From contig NZ_JARVWW010000022.1 in NCBI RefSeq assembly GCF_029846715.1, positions 62,001 through 126,000 of the forward strand: a stretch of 64,000 bases of DNA, in the 5' to 3' direction. The position numbers and the translations under genes are program-made. This stretch comes from Bradyrhizobium nivariense (GTDB lineage Bacteria; Pseudomonadota; Alphaproteobacteria; Rhizobiales; Xanthobacteraceae). Shown here piece after piece: positions 1-8,850 of the stretch; the first letter of the stretch is position 1; every line of letters begins with the position of its first letter. The notes under the pieces are model-generated. The model saw only the letters and a list, made by a program, of their open reading frames with translations, searched no databases and had not been told where the DNA came from.

Positions 1-557
1 TCGCTATAGCGCTGGCATCCGTTGCTGCGTACCCGACATTGTCGACCGCCCGCTGCACACGATTGTCGAACTTTCGGCCGGCGCGGGTGAGTTTGACACC
101 GTGGTGTCTCGAATGAATAGCGACGTACCGAGTTAAGCCTCTAATTAAGTCGGCAACGCGCCTGCTGATCGCCGATTCGGCACATGTAACATGTGCCGCC
201 CTTCTGAAGCTTCCGTGTTCCGCCGCAGCGACAACATAGCGAAGGTGGCGCAGTTCTATGTGCACGACCTTTCTCCCGCGCAGAGTGGTTCTCGCGAAAC
301 AATACGCAACTTACTGTACTTTTCAATCCACTATTCGAATATTTCAGATAATCGGATCGAACCCAGATCGGCGACGGTTGCCGAAATAGCACTCGTCGAT
401 TCAGTGCGACCTGGCAGCTTCATAGTTGAGAAAGCAGGTGCGCTAGGTATACACCATGAGTCCGTGGCAACCCGCCGCGGAAATATAAATCTTCGATGCT
501 TCGGGGCATCGAGGCAATTGGGATGTCACGAGTCTCGATCAAGGGTGAGCACCGAAT
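1..557. other. No gene recognised
   Basis: I see no convincing coding sequence here. Open frames on both strands lack recognisable domains, and the longest plus-strand frame (191-586) has no visible ribosome-binding site and runs into the MarR gene. The stretch probably holds the MarR promoter and the end of whatever lies to the left. Confidence 0.4.
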
Positions 558-1031
558 ATGCGGCAAAAGGCAAAAAGTCGAATTAGGCTCGATCCTTCCG
601 ATGCCAAGCACGACTACCACGAATCGCCATTTTATGACATGGCTCGCATGATTGGGCTCTATCACCAGAAGCTCGATGCGGCCCTGAAGCCGATCGGGAT
701 CGATGCGCCACGTTGGCGTGTTCTTTGCATTCTACAAAAATACCAGTCAGCGACGGTAACTAAAATCTCGGTAGAGGCGGTCACTAAGATGTCGACCATG
801 GCGAAAATTGTTCAGCGCATGACCCTGCAGGGCCTTGTCGTCACGCGCGCGTCGGCAGAGGACGCGCGCTCCACAGAAGTACGCCTCACGGAGAAGGGAC
901 TTCGGATGCTGGAGGTGTCATCGAAGAAGGTCAGCATAATCAACAGGCAGGTGTTTTCAGGCGTTTCCGATCGCGATGTCGACCTTATCACCTTGATCAG
1001 CCGCAAAGCCTACGCAAATCTCGCTCCGTGA
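558..1031 (+). CDS. MarR-family transcriptional regulator
   Basis: A 157-residue protein with a winged-helix MarR layout. A helical N-terminus (ARMIGLYHQKLD) is followed by an APRWRVLCIL helix and a helix-turn-helix reading ISVEAVTKMSTMAKIVQRM. The wing ends in RASAEDARSTEVRLTEKG, the usual MarR wing with its DxRS-type turn and LTxKG strand. MarR proteins bind DNA as dimers and commonly sense aromatic or phenolic ligands. No neighbour is close enough to name a target: the next intact gene starts about 1.7 kb downstream. The start at 558 is the first ATG; internal ATGs near 637 are possible. The family is clear and the role unknown. Confidence 0.8.
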   Translation: MRQKAKSRIRLDPSDAKHDYHESPFYDMARMIGLYHQKLDAALKPIGIDAPRWRVLCILQKYQSATVTKISVEAVTKMSTMAKIVQRMTLQGLVVTRASAEDARSTEVRLTEKGLRMLEVSSKKVSIINRQVFSGVSDRDVDLITLISRKAYANLAP

Positions 1032-1489
1032 CGAGATGCGCGAGAGCCTGCCTTGTACGCCTGCTTCCTTCGACAGGCCCCACCATCCTGCGCGATACTT
1101 TTCCCGTGCTATTGGATGGAAGAGCAGCCCTACTAATCCGGCCATCTTGGAGAGCAGCCGCGACTCGAGGTGGGACCGGCCTTCTTCGCCGCACGCAGTA
1201 CTTGATTGATGAAGCTCTTCGGCTTTGGCGCTCGCGTGTCGCGAATGCGGCCAGGCCGGATGCGTAAATCGCTCTCGCCCGCGCTCATGGCAAAGGCTCC
1301 GCGAGCGTGAAATCGCGGACCGTGCCGAAAACACAACTGACATCTTTCAGGTACATGTCGCGCTCAGCGTGCTCGGTATCCGACCAATCCTGACCTGACC
1401 GAGTGAGGCAGAGACTCTCGTTCGGAAGTACTCGGATACGAAGCCCATCGCGGATATGACGCACTGCCCCAACCGGCGACATCTCGCTC
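1032..1489. other. No gene recognised
   Basis: No domain-bearing frame was found. Several overlapping frames run through on both strands, as expected for GC-rich non-coding DNA. The right edge is where similarity to the groEL fragment stops. Confidence 0.4.
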
Positions 1490-2195
1490 GTCTACATACT
1501 CGCCCGTCTGGGAGTCGAAGCCGTAGGCGTACGACTTGTTTCTCGAGGACCTTGCCGACGATCACCGAGCCGTCTTCACCGGCGTTGATCGCGATCTGGC
1601 GAGCGGGCGCGGAGAGCGTCTTGCGCACGATCTCGACACCGGTCTTCTGGTCGTCGTTCTTGGTGCGCAGGCCCTTGAGCTGCTCGGAGGCACGGAGCAG
1701 GGCGCCGCCGCCGCCGGGACGATGCCTTTCTCGACGGCCGCACGGGTCGCATGCATCGCGTCATCAACCCGATCCTTGCGCTCCTTCACCTCGACCTCGG
1801 TCGCGCCGCCGACGCGGATCACCGCGACGCCGCCTGCGAGCTTGGCAAGGCCCTCCTGGAGCTTCTCACGGTCGTAGCCCGAGGTGGTCTCCTCGATCTG
1901 CGCCTTGATCTGGGCCACGTGCGCCTCGATGTCGGCCTTCTTACCGGCGCCGTTGATGATCGTGGTGTTCTCCTTGTCGATCATCGTCCTGGAGCATGGC
2001 CTTTGCGGCGATCGCCGAAGCCCGGAGCCTTGACGGCCGCGACCTTGGGGCCGCCACGGAGGCGGTTGACGACGAGGGTGGCAAGGGCTTCGCCCTCGAC
2101 GTCCTCGGCGACGATCACCCGCGGCTTGCCGGTCTGCACCACGGCCTCGAGCAGCGGCAGCAGCTCATTCAGCGAGGAGAGCTTCTTCTCGTTGA
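1490..2195 (-). pseudogene. groEL: Internal groEL (chaperonin 60) fragment, decayed
   Basis: Minus-strand reading gives unmistakable GroEL sequence in pieces. First EKKLSSLNELLPLLEAVV and EDVEGEALATLVVNRLRGG with KAPGFGDRRK, then MIDKENTTIINGAGKK and GGVAVIRVGGATEVEVKERK, then APARQIAINAGEDGSVIVGK. These correspond roughly to the apical and intermediate domains, about residues 220 to 480 of a 545-residue protein. Both ends of the gene are missing. An extra base after GDRRK shifts frame near 1995. About 32 codons are absent at the junction near 1984-1990, where MIDKEN directly follows MLQD. Two further shifts lie near 1700 and 1525. It is a dead insertion or rearrangement remnant, not a chaperonin. 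Confidence 0.9.
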
Positions 2196-2700
2196 TCGTC
2201 GATGCAGGCATGGGATACCGGTTCACCCGAGCTGGTCAGCACGCGTCCGTGACATAGAGCAGCTGGGCCTACGCTTCGCTGGCGCTGCCACCCAGACGTG
2301 CGAGATCAGCCGCTAGGTCAGGCCGCTCCGACACGGGATAGAACGGCCGATGATCTGGGTGGCGTGAGTCCGTTCGGCTGATGAGGTCCGCGATGGAAAT
2401 GACGAGGAGCGGGAGGCCGAGAGGCCATGCTTACCATTCGGGCGTAGATCGTCTTTCTGGTGGTTTCATCATCTAGCACCAGATGAGTACGTACCCTGAT
2501 CTTGGCTTGAATGACTCCTGACACGGCCGCGGTACCGCCGTGATCTCCGATCGAAGGACTCGCATTTAGGCTGGCATCGGGCAGAACATGGTAGCTTCAG
2601 GCTATGGTTCGCGGCACCGATCGTCATCTTCCATCCCTTTGTTGTCTTGACCCGATCTATATCCTTTGCCACGGTCCTCTCAGAGCCGGGAGGAATTTGC
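2196..2700. other. No gene recognised
   Basis: Between the groEL fragment and the FAD oxidase I see no supported gene. A GGGAGGA ribosome-binding site at 2688-2694 belongs to the downstream gene. Confidence 0.4.
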
Positions 2701-4119
2701 GTGGCGATGACGATTTCAAACGATCCGAAGCGGCCGGAGCCGCAGGCGCTTGCAGCCGCGATTGAGGCGCTGGCGGCGCGGTTCGGCAACCGGCTGATCA
2801 CCTCGCAGGCGGTGCGTGAACAGCATGCCCATACCACCACCCCGCTGCCGACCCAGCCCCCCGACGCGGTGGTGATGGCGCAGGAAACCGCCGACATCCA
2901 GGACGTGGTGCGGATCTGCGCTAAACACGCCGTTCCCGTGATCGCCTTCGGCACCGGGACCTCGCTGGAGGGCCAGGTCAACGCGCCCGCCGGCGGCGTC
3001 TGCATCGACCTGCGCGACATGAACAAGGTGCTGGAAGTGCATGCCGACGACCTCGACTGCGTGATCCAGCCCGGTGTGACCCGCAAGGCGCTGAACGAAC
3101 ATTTGCGCGACCAGGGCGTGTTCTTTCCGATCGACCCCGGCGCCGACGCTTCGCTCGGCGGCATGGCGTCGACCCGCGCCTCCGGCACCAATGCGGTGCG
3201 CTACGGCACCATGCGCGATAACGTGCTGGCGCTCAAAGTGGTGCGCGGCGACGGCGAGATCATCACGACCGGGACGCGGGCAAAGAAATCCTCCGCCGGT
3301 TACGACCTGACGCATCTGTTCGTCGGCGCCGAAGGCACGCTCGGCATCATCTCCGAACTCACGGTCAAGCTGCGCGGCATTCCCGACACGATCGCGGCCG
3401 CCGCGTGTTCGTTCGAGACCGTGCGCGGCGCCTGCCAGGCGACGATTTTGGCGATCCAGACCGGGATTCCCGTCGCGCGGATCGAGCTGCTCAATGCCGA
3501 GCAGGTGCGCGCCTGCAATTCCTATTCGAAACTGACGCTGCCGGAGACGCCGCTGCTGCTGCTCGAATTTCATGGCAGCGCCAACGATGTCGCCGAGCAA
3601 TCGAAGAACTTCAAGGAAATCGCCGGTGAATGCGGCGGCGGTGATTTCACCTGGGCCACCAAACCGGAGGATCGCACCAAGCTTTGGCAGGCGCGGCACG
3701 ACGCCTATTGGTCGGTGAAGGCGCTGCGTCCCGGCGCCGGCGTGGTTGCGACCGATGTCTGCGTGCCGATCTCGCGGCTGGCGGATTGCGTCACCGAGAC
3801 CGAGGACGACCTGAAGCGGCTCGGTCTTTTGTCGCCGATCGTCGGCCATGTGGGTGACGGCAATTTTCACTGCTCGCTGGTCTGCGACGTCGACAATGCC
3901 GACGAGATGGCCCGCGGCGAGGAGTTCATGCATCGCCTGGTCGAGCGCGCGCAGTCGATGGGCGGCACCTGCACCGGCGAGCATGGCATTGGGCAGGGCA
4001 AGCAGAAATACCTCAAGGCCGAACTCGGCGCCGAGGCGATCGACGCCATGCGCGCGCTAAAGCACGCGCTCGATCCGCAGAACATATTTAATCCGGGCAA
4101 GATCGTGCCGGCCGCCTGA
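2701..4119 (+). CDS. FAD-binding 2-hydroxyacid dehydrogenase (GlcD / D-lactate dehydrogenase type)
   Basis: A 472-residue flavoprotein of the PCMH/VAO superfamily. The FAD-binding domain fills roughly residues 45-225, with GTGTSLEGQVN, then SLGGMASTRASGTNAVRYG and the FVGAEGTLGIISE strand. The C-terminal FAD-oxidase domain carries HVGDGNFH and CTGEHGIGQGK, the flavin- and metal-site motifs of D-lactate/glycolate dehydrogenases. The family oxidises a D-2-hydroxyacid and passes electrons to cytochrome c or quinone. No GlcE or GlcF partner is adjacent, so the single-subunit D-lactate dehydrogenase (cytochrome) type is more likely than a glycolate oxidase complex. I place the start at GTG 2701, seven bases after GGGAGG; ATG 2707 is an alternative. 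It is monocistronic and looks intact amid decayed neighbours. Confidence 0.9.
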   Translation: MAMTISNDPKRPEPQALAAAIEALAARFGNRLITSQAVREQHAHTTTPLPTQPPDAVVMAQETADIQDVVRICAKHAVPVIAFGTGTSLEGQVNAPAGGVCIDLRDMNKVLEVHADDLDCVIQPGVTRKALNEHLRDQGVFFPIDPGADASLGGMASTRASGTNAVRYGTMRDNVLALKVVRGDGEIITTGTRAKKSSAGYDLTHLFVGAEGTLGIISELTVKLRGIPDTIAAAACSFETVRGACQATILAIQTGIPVARIELLNAEQVRACNSYSKLTLPETPLLLLEFHGSANDVAEQSKNFKEIAGECGGGDFTWATKPEDRTKLWQARHDAYWSVKALRPGAGVVATDVCVPISRLADCVTETEDDLKRLGLLSPIVGHVGDGNFHCSLVCDVDNADEMARGEEFMHRLVERAQSMGGTCTGEHGIGQGKQKYLKAELGAEAIDAMRALKHALDPQNIFNPGKIVPAA

Positions 4120-4234
4120 GGCGTTGTCAGGCTTCGCCTTGCTCCGCGCGGCGGCCGTCGGGCCGGGGAACTTTTCCATTCTCCCTGCTTTTTTTGAGCC
4201 GTGTTGTAAGGCGGCGCGGCGCAAGGAGAGAGCC

Positions 4235-4785
4235 ATGGCTAGGCGGTTAACTGGAATTGCCGCCCTTGGCTATCGCGATGGTGCTCTCGGGCGGCGGCGC
4301 GATAGCCAAGGGCGGCAGGGGTTATGGCGGCGGAGGAGATGGCATGGCGGGGCCGCCGGAAACGGCTGGTGGCAGCATGCCGGCGGCGATATGGGTGGAT
4401 CGGCCCGCTGTTCTGGCCCTTCGCCTACAACGACATCTAGACTACGCCATCTGTGCGACGACGTTGGGTTCTGGGGCTACGGCTACCGGGACGTCTATGC
4501 CGGCATATTCGGACCTTATGGCTATGACGACCTCAGGGGCTATCTGCCCCGAACGCAGGCCGGGGCGCCGATATCGCGATGGCGGGCGGATCGAGCAGAT
4601 GTGCGGCAATGACAGCCGTTCGGTTGCCGGCCTTCCGGTCGATCTGATCGCAGACGCCGTGCAGCCGACCGAGGCGCAGGGCGCCGCGCTCGACGAACTC
4701 GGGAACGCCTCGATCGTTGCCGCCCAGACCATTCGGGCGGCTTGTCCTACGCAGGTGGTGTTGACCGCACCGAACCGCCTCGCGG
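4235..4785 (+). pseudogene. Spy/CpxP-like (LTXXQ) periplasmic protein, frameshifted and truncated
   Basis: ATG 4235 follows a good AAGGAGAG site and begins MARRLTGIAAL. The rest of the signal peptide (AIAMVLSGGGAIAKGG) is in a second frame, so a shift lies near 4262. The aromatic middle (GYGYRDVYAGIFGPYGYDDL) is back in the first frame, while LFWPFAYNDI is in the third frame and ends in a stop at 4437-4439. The C-terminal helical part (MCGNDSRSVAGLPVD, then ALDELGNASIVAAQTIRA) is again in the second frame. It breaks off after LTAPNRLA, where the next gene begins. Homologues common in Bradyrhizobium continue for another helix. I infer a dead periplasmic chaperone-like gene. Confidence 0.75.
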
Positions 4786-5043
4786 ATGGCCGGCGTGAGT
4801 CCTTCGGCAAAACCCTTCACGCCCACGCAGGGGCAATATTTGACTTTTATCCACCTCTACACGCGGCTCCACCGCACACCTCCGGCCGAAACCGACATGC
4901 AGGAATATTTCCGCGTCAGCCCGCCTTCGGTTCATCAGATGGTGCTGACGCTGGAACGAGCCGGCCTCATCAGGAGGCAGCCAAGAACTCCTCGCAGCAT
5001 CGAGGTCCTCGTTGATCCGAAACTCCTGCCGGAGCTAATCTGA
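4786..5043 (+). CDS. Small LexA-type winged-helix DNA-binding protein
   Basis: An 85-residue protein consisting almost entirely of one winged helix: FTPTQGQYLTFIHLYTRL, then PPAETDMQEYFRVSPPSVHQ (the recognition helix region) and MVLTLERAGLIRRQPRTPRS (helix plus wing). This resembles the N-terminal DNA-binding domain of LexA without a peptidase domain. Stand-alone copies are frequent in rhizobia and often sit near mobile DNA. The start is uncertain (ATG 4786 or GTG 4795) because the 5' end abuts the truncated Spy gene. It may be a solo regulator; no target can be named. Confidence 0.65.
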   Translation: MAGVSPSAKPFTPTQGQYLTFIHLYTRLHRTPPAETDMQEYFRVSPPSVHQMVLTLERAGLIRRQPRTPRSIEVLVDPKLLPELI

Positions 5044-5082
5044 TCGCCGGACGCAACCTGTCATAATCACTGTGCAGAGCCA

Positions 5083-5673
5083 CTAGAGCGATTCGACGTG
5101 TGCCCTTAGCAGGTCAACCGTCTCGATCAGTCCCGCTGCCTCCATCACGAGCAATAGCTCCGCTGGCGTCATTTCTGGTTTTTTGAAGCGTTCCCGCATA
5201 CGTCGAATGGCTGCAACGGCGCGAGCTTCGTCGAGTGCGATGGTATCCGCAATGAAAGCGTCGGCGGATTTCGCCTGCATGTTCAGGTCAGAAAGAACTG
5301 CCGCCGGAAAGTCCTTAAGGTTTTCCGTTACGATCATTGCGGCTTGCGTCTTGGCCGCCGCAGCAACCACGTGGTGATCGCCTGGATCGGGCAGACCCGC
5401 CGCAACTGGCAAGAAGTTGTCAAAATCCGTAACCATAGCGTCTTCAAAGGCAGCTTCCATGCTGGCTCGCGCCCGCTCGGCGCGCGCCGTCGCATCCTCA
5501 AAGCCCTTGCCGCTCAAAATTTCTTCAATAGCTGCTTCGGTCTCATCTAGGACGCGGCTCGACCAGCGGAGGCGGAAAAATTCCGCCTCCGCCAAGGAGA
5601 GCAGCAAGTTCCTTTTGAGCGCGCTTGCAAGCGAGCACGCATCGACGAATGCGGTGAAACGGTTTGCAAACAA
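5083..5673 (-). CDS. PIN-domain toxin (VapC-like ribonuclease)
   Basis: A 196-residue protein with a PIN fold. The first acidic residue is in FVDACSLASALKRNLLL at about residue 12, a mid acidic residue is in VLDETEAAIEE, and the DPGDHHVVAAAAKTQAAMIVTEN segment with LKDFP matches the conserved core of the larger PIN family used in toxin-antitoxin modules. A C-terminal helical tail follows, ending in HVESL. Such enzymes are Mg-dependent RNases inhibited by a cognate antitoxin. The start codon is TTG at 5673, two bases after the antitoxin stop, so the pair is almost certainly one transcript, with the weak start keeping toxin output below antitoxin. Confidence 0.8.
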   Translation of the reverse strand: MFANRFTAFVDACSLASALKRNLLLSLAEAEFFRLRWSSRVLDETEAAIEEILSGKGFEDATARAERARASMEAAFEDAMVTDFDNFLPVAAGLPDPGDHHVVAAAAKTQAAMIVTENLKDFPAAVLSDLNMQAKSADAFIADTIALDEARAVAAIRRMRERFKKPEMTPAELLLVMEAAGLIETVDLLRAHVESL

Positions 5674-5675
5674 GC

Positions 5676-6134
5676 TTACAGATGCTCCGCGTCCAGCTCA
5701 GCGAGAGTCCCAAGCGCGTTACCTCGCTTCTCATCACGCGTGCGCTTATACGCGAATAGGTCCTCTGCCCTAATCCTGCGATGACGCCCCACTGTCACGT
5801 GCTGAATTTCGTTCTTCTCGAGGAGCGAGACCAGAAACGGACGTGAGACATTCAGGATGTCGGCAGCTTGCTGCGTGGTCAACATCTCATGCACAGGCAC
5901 GAGCGTCACCGCATCGCCGCGACCGATATGCCGCAGCAATTCCATCAAGAGGCTCGACAGGGCCGGCGACAATGTTATCTCAGCTGCCTTTTGCGCATCA
6001 TCGAGCACGCGCAGTTTGGCGTCTCCCGTCGCATGCGACGCGAGTATCTGACGAAGCTGGTTGGCTGCAGCCTTCTCGCTCGCGGAAGGCAGGCGAGTAC
6101 CCCCCAGCTCTTCGGCGTAGGCTGGCATGGTCAT
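5676..6134 (-). CDS. Antitoxin with excisionase-type helix-turn-helix
   Basis: A 152-residue protein. The N-terminal half is helical (SEKAAANQLRQILASHATG). The C-terminal half holds a MerR/excisionase-type HTH: MLTTQQAADILNVSRPFLVS, then LLEKNEIQHVTVGRHRRIRA. Proteins of this form pair with PIN toxins and usually repress their own operon. I choose ATG 6134, which has GGGGAGAAG just upstream, over the longer frame beginning at 6212, whose extension crosses the likely promoter. It lies directly upstream of the toxin. The direct repeats at 6177-6208 are a plausible binding site. Confidence 0.8.
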   Translation of the reverse strand: MTMPAYAEELGGTRLPSASEKAAANQLRQILASHATGDAKLRVLDDAQKAAEITLSPALSSLLMELLRHIGRGDAVTLVPVHEMLTTQQAADILNVSRPFLVSLLEKNEIQHVTVGRHRRIRAEDLFAYKRTRDEKRGNALGTLAELDAEHL

Positions 6135-6176
6135 CGTATCTTCTCCCCTGTACTGCTTTGTATGTACGCCATATTC

Positions 6177-6208
6177 GAAATAAACGCAACAAGTGAAATA
6201 AACGAAAC
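6177..6208 (-). promoter_or_regulatory. Two 14-bp direct repeats upstream of the toxin-antitoxin operon
   Basis: GAAATAAACGCAAC (6177-6190) and GAAATAAACGAAAC (6195-6208) differ by one base and are offset by 18 bp. On the minus strand a TTGCGT (-35-like) and a TACATA (-10-like) sequence separated by 17 bp overlap the proximal repeat. This fits an autoregulatory operator; binding itself is inference. Confidence 0.5.
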
Positions 6209-6214
6209 GCACTA

Positions 6215-6880
6215 AAGTTCCTAGTCAGCCGGGTTCCCTCGACTTGGGGCAGCAGGCGGCCCAACGCGATGGTTCATCCGACGGTCCGGGCGCGGTTCGA
6301 TCTCTCCCGGTGCACACGCCACCTGTTAAGCACTTGAAAAACTTGAGCTCTTCAATCCATGAGGGGGGCCGTGGCGAATTTTCGTTCTAAGCCATTCATT
6401 TCGTTGAGATATTGTTGCTCCCACTGGAACCGGAAATCGCGTCTTCGGATCTCGGTGCACACATCACGCAAAACCTCCTCCGACGCGATCGCTGGCTGAG
6501 GCAACGCTCGGCTGGTCGTTTCCCCACTAAACTCCGGGTCGGGCGAGGTTTCGCTGGCGACGTCAAGAGTGAGTCTCAATATGTGGGCATGTGGATCCGC
6601 TGGACGCACTTCTGCGCGTATCGTGACCTGTACAAGACCTGATAGGCGCGCCGCACCGGCGGAGTTCTTCGAGCGACAGGCTCATTGGATTTCTGCCATG
6701 GATGGCGCGCCGCTATTTTGCCAGCCGGAAGTTCCCCCTCGACCTTAATCAGAAACGCCGAGCGTTCGTCGGGCCATTGTGGTCGACCCTGCTCATATTT
6801 GACAGCCCGTTGTTGAGATAAATGTTCTGTCCGCGCTTGAGTTCGTCCCGCAGAGCCGCGCGAAATTCGGGCATGCCCGG
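6215..6880. other. No intact gene; short unassigned frames
   Basis: No recognisable domain. A minus-strand frame at 6352-6609 (85 codons) has no clear ribosome-binding site and no family I can name. The segment borders other gene remnants and probably consists of eroded coding DNA. Confidence 0.4.
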
Positions 6881-7075
6881 CTTTCGACTCTTCGCCTTGA
6901 GGCGATCGGGCGCAATGGCTGGTTTTCTGCCAGCGCATGCCAGCGACGACTAAGAGCGCTGCGCTCGCAAGGCATTATCGAGGCCGATATCTCGATCGAT
7001 ATGCCGAGGGAGGTGGAAGACCTATCCAGATGCTCGTGCTGGTGACCCTGGAGCGAGATCGTTCCGATACTGAGC
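6881..7075 (+). pseudogene. Lrp/AsnC-family regulator remnant
   Basis: One plus-strand frame reads NGWFSASACQRRLRALRSQ and GIIEADISIDMPREVEDL, the second half of an AsnC-type helix-turn-helix with the usual spacing to the ligand domain. After a frameshift near 7012-7020, the next frame reads GRPIQMLVLVTLERDRSD, which is the first beta strand of the RAM/ligand domain in this family. Both the N-terminus and the rest of the C-terminal domain are missing. The frame assignment is my own reading and rests on motif resemblance. Confidence 0.55.
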
Positions 7076-7079
7076 GCGC

Positions 7080-7310
7080 TGCAGCTTCTGCAAGCAAAAC
7101 GTCGCGCGAACGGCGGGCATTTTCGTCTTCCAGTCGATGACGTCGACCTCGCCGACGTAGATGTCACGCTTGGAATCGAGCGCGATGCCGTGCGGCGCGA
7201 GGAATTTTCCGGCTTCGACGCCGGGGCCGTGCTCGCCGCCTGAGCGGGCGATGCGGTTGCCCTTGGCATCGACGATGGAGAGGCGCGGCGGCGGGGGAAC
7301 GCCACTGCCT
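7080..7310 (-). pseudogene. NHL-repeat / SMP-30-like protein, C-terminal remnant
   Basis: A minus-strand frame reads PPRLSIVDAKGNRIARSGG, then GPGVEAGKFLAPHGIALDSK and RDIYVGEVDVIDWKTKMP. This is the last blade of the NHL-repeat proteins (peptidylglycine-lyase-like) that are common in Bradyrhizobium. No start and no upstream blades are present: sequence upstream of 7310 on the minus strand loses similarity. It is a tail fragment ending against the AsnC remnant. Confidence 0.6.
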
Positions 7311-7850
7311 CTCCCACACCAGCCAAACCTAGGATATCTTGTCCAATCCTTCGCATAAAGGCAGGTCCATAGGCGCTGAGCACAACTCCGCCTTGCCAGG
7401 CCGGACCAATTCCACGCGCGCGCTTACGCCCTCACCGTGCTAGAAGTTCATTCGCCATGCGCTCACCGGCGTCCTCTTCCGCGTTGGCCGCCGCGCAGAT
7501 GAGCCAATTGGCCGCTCGCTCGCGGCGAGCGCCGCCAAACTGCTTCAGGGACTTGCCGGTTTCGAGGAGTATGGGCGATGTCATGATTTGCTCAGGTTCG
7601 CGCAGCGCCACCGCCATGCTTTTTGAAGCGGGTGGTCCGGAAAGACATCGTGCCGGGTTGGCGCATGGGCTTTGAGGCCACCGCCCGCTTTGCCCTGTCC
7701 TTTTCCTAGTCGGTCATCGAATCATTATAGGCCCTCTACAATGGCAGCGGAATAATAGCGCGCCCGATGGGAACGGCCGTCGTAAACCAAGCCGCATAGC
7801 GTCGCCGCAATCTGGCAAATCCGCTTTTGCCGGAAACGCCTCGTCCGGCG
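7311..7850. other. No intact gene
   Basis: The only suggestive item is a 61-codon minus frame (7432-7617) containing LLETGKSLKQFGGARRE, faintly like an aldehyde dehydrogenase segment but too short to assign. Otherwise I see nothing. Confidence 0.35.
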
Positions 7851-8761
7851 TTACGATAAACCCTGCACCAGCGGCCGCTGCAGATGTTTGGCCATCAACT
7901 CGGCCGCTTCGATATATCGTTGCGCCTCCAGGATATCGAGCAAGCGCAAATGTTCGCGTATGTGCCGCCGCATACCGTCACGATCGGTGAAACTGCGATA
8001 GGCAAAGAGGCGCCTGATCGAGTTTACGCGCTTGAGCGCTTCCACAAAAAAGGGATTGCCTGCCCCGCGGATGATCTCTTCATGGAACTCGCAGCCGGAG
8101 TGATAGATCTCGCCGATCGTCATCTTCTCAAACTCGCCATCCAGGACGCGCTGTTGCCGCTCCCGCAATCTCGCGATCACTTCCTGCGTTAGCTCATAAC
8201 CGGGTTGCGCCATGGCTGCCGGCTCAATCACCACGCGGAATGCCGTGGCCTGCGCCTGCGCGGCGGGGCTCGATACGCTCTCCGCAAAGCGCCAGCCATA
8301 GCCGGGTAGGCGAGCGATCCAGCCTCCGCTGCAATGCGGTCGAGCAACCGCTGCAGCTCGGCCCGGCTTAGATCATAGCGGCGCATCAGCTCCGCCTCGG
8401 TGACGTCGGCCGGCAGCCGGCTCGCGAGCACGTCGCCCGCAATCGTCGCATAGACCTGTTCGCTGCGCCTGACTGCTGCGAGTGCGGGTCGGGCGGCGCC
8501 GCTGGTCGGATTCTTCGCCAGCACGAAACCGCGATGCGGCTCACCACGCGCCAGCCCTGCCGCCTCCAGAGCCTTGAGGCCAAGCCGGATCGGCGCGCGT
8601 GAAAGGTCCAGCGCATCCGCAAGCCGTTGTTCGATCAGGCGATCACCGGCCTTCATGCCTTCGCGTCGGGCGAGCGACATGATCAGGCCGGCGAGGTGTT
8701 CGGCGCGCTCAGAACCACTGTTTCTGGCGGCACGCTGTCGGGAACTGTCGGACGCGGTCAT
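7851..8761 (-). pseudogene. GntR-family regulator split by a one-base frameshift
   Basis: The N-terminal frame (8761 down to about 8325) contains a GntR winged helix: GDRLIEQRLADALDLSRAPI and RLGLKALEAAGLARGEPHRG, followed by a second HTH-like segment (AELMRRYDLSRAELQRLLDR). The continuation GWIARLPGYGWRFAES and an FCD-type ligand domain (FHEEIIRGAGNPFFVEAL, then HIREHLRLLDILE) lie in another frame. Joining them needs one extra G near 8323-8330 (minus strand GCGGAGGCTGG, expected GCGGAGGGCTGG). The gene is divergent from the lyase operon at 8851, its likely target. It is either inactivated or a sequencing error. Confidence 0.8.
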
Positions 8762-8785
8762 TGCAGTGCACGCAGATTTGAGAGC

Positions 8786-8825
8786 TTGACATACTGTCCC
8801 ACAGATTGTTCTTTAAGGCAACAAT
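8786..8825 (+). promoter_or_regulatory. Promoter-proximal inverted repeat upstream of the lyase operon
   Basis: TTGACA at 8786-8791 could be a -35 box; the -10 region 17-18 bp on is weak. ATTGTT (8805-8810) and AACAAT (8820-8825) form a perfect 6-bp inverted repeat with a 9-bp spacer over the expected -10. It is a candidate GntR operator in the divergent interval. Confidence 0.4.
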
Positions 8826-8850
8826 ATACAATCAAGCAGGGAGAGCCCCG

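Noticed and set aside
191..586. 131-codon plus-strand frame before the MarR gene
   Set aside because: No ribosome-binding site, no recognisable domain and overlap with the MarR start.
2716..3984. 422-codon minus-strand frame
   Set aside because: Antisense shadow of the FAD oxidase, whose flavin motifs are unmistakable on the plus strand.
7432..7617. Minus-strand LLETGKSLKQFGGARRE segment, resembling aldehyde dehydrogenase or perhaps ribosomal protein S7
   Set aside because: Too short and similarity too weak to assign; no flanking conserved motifs.
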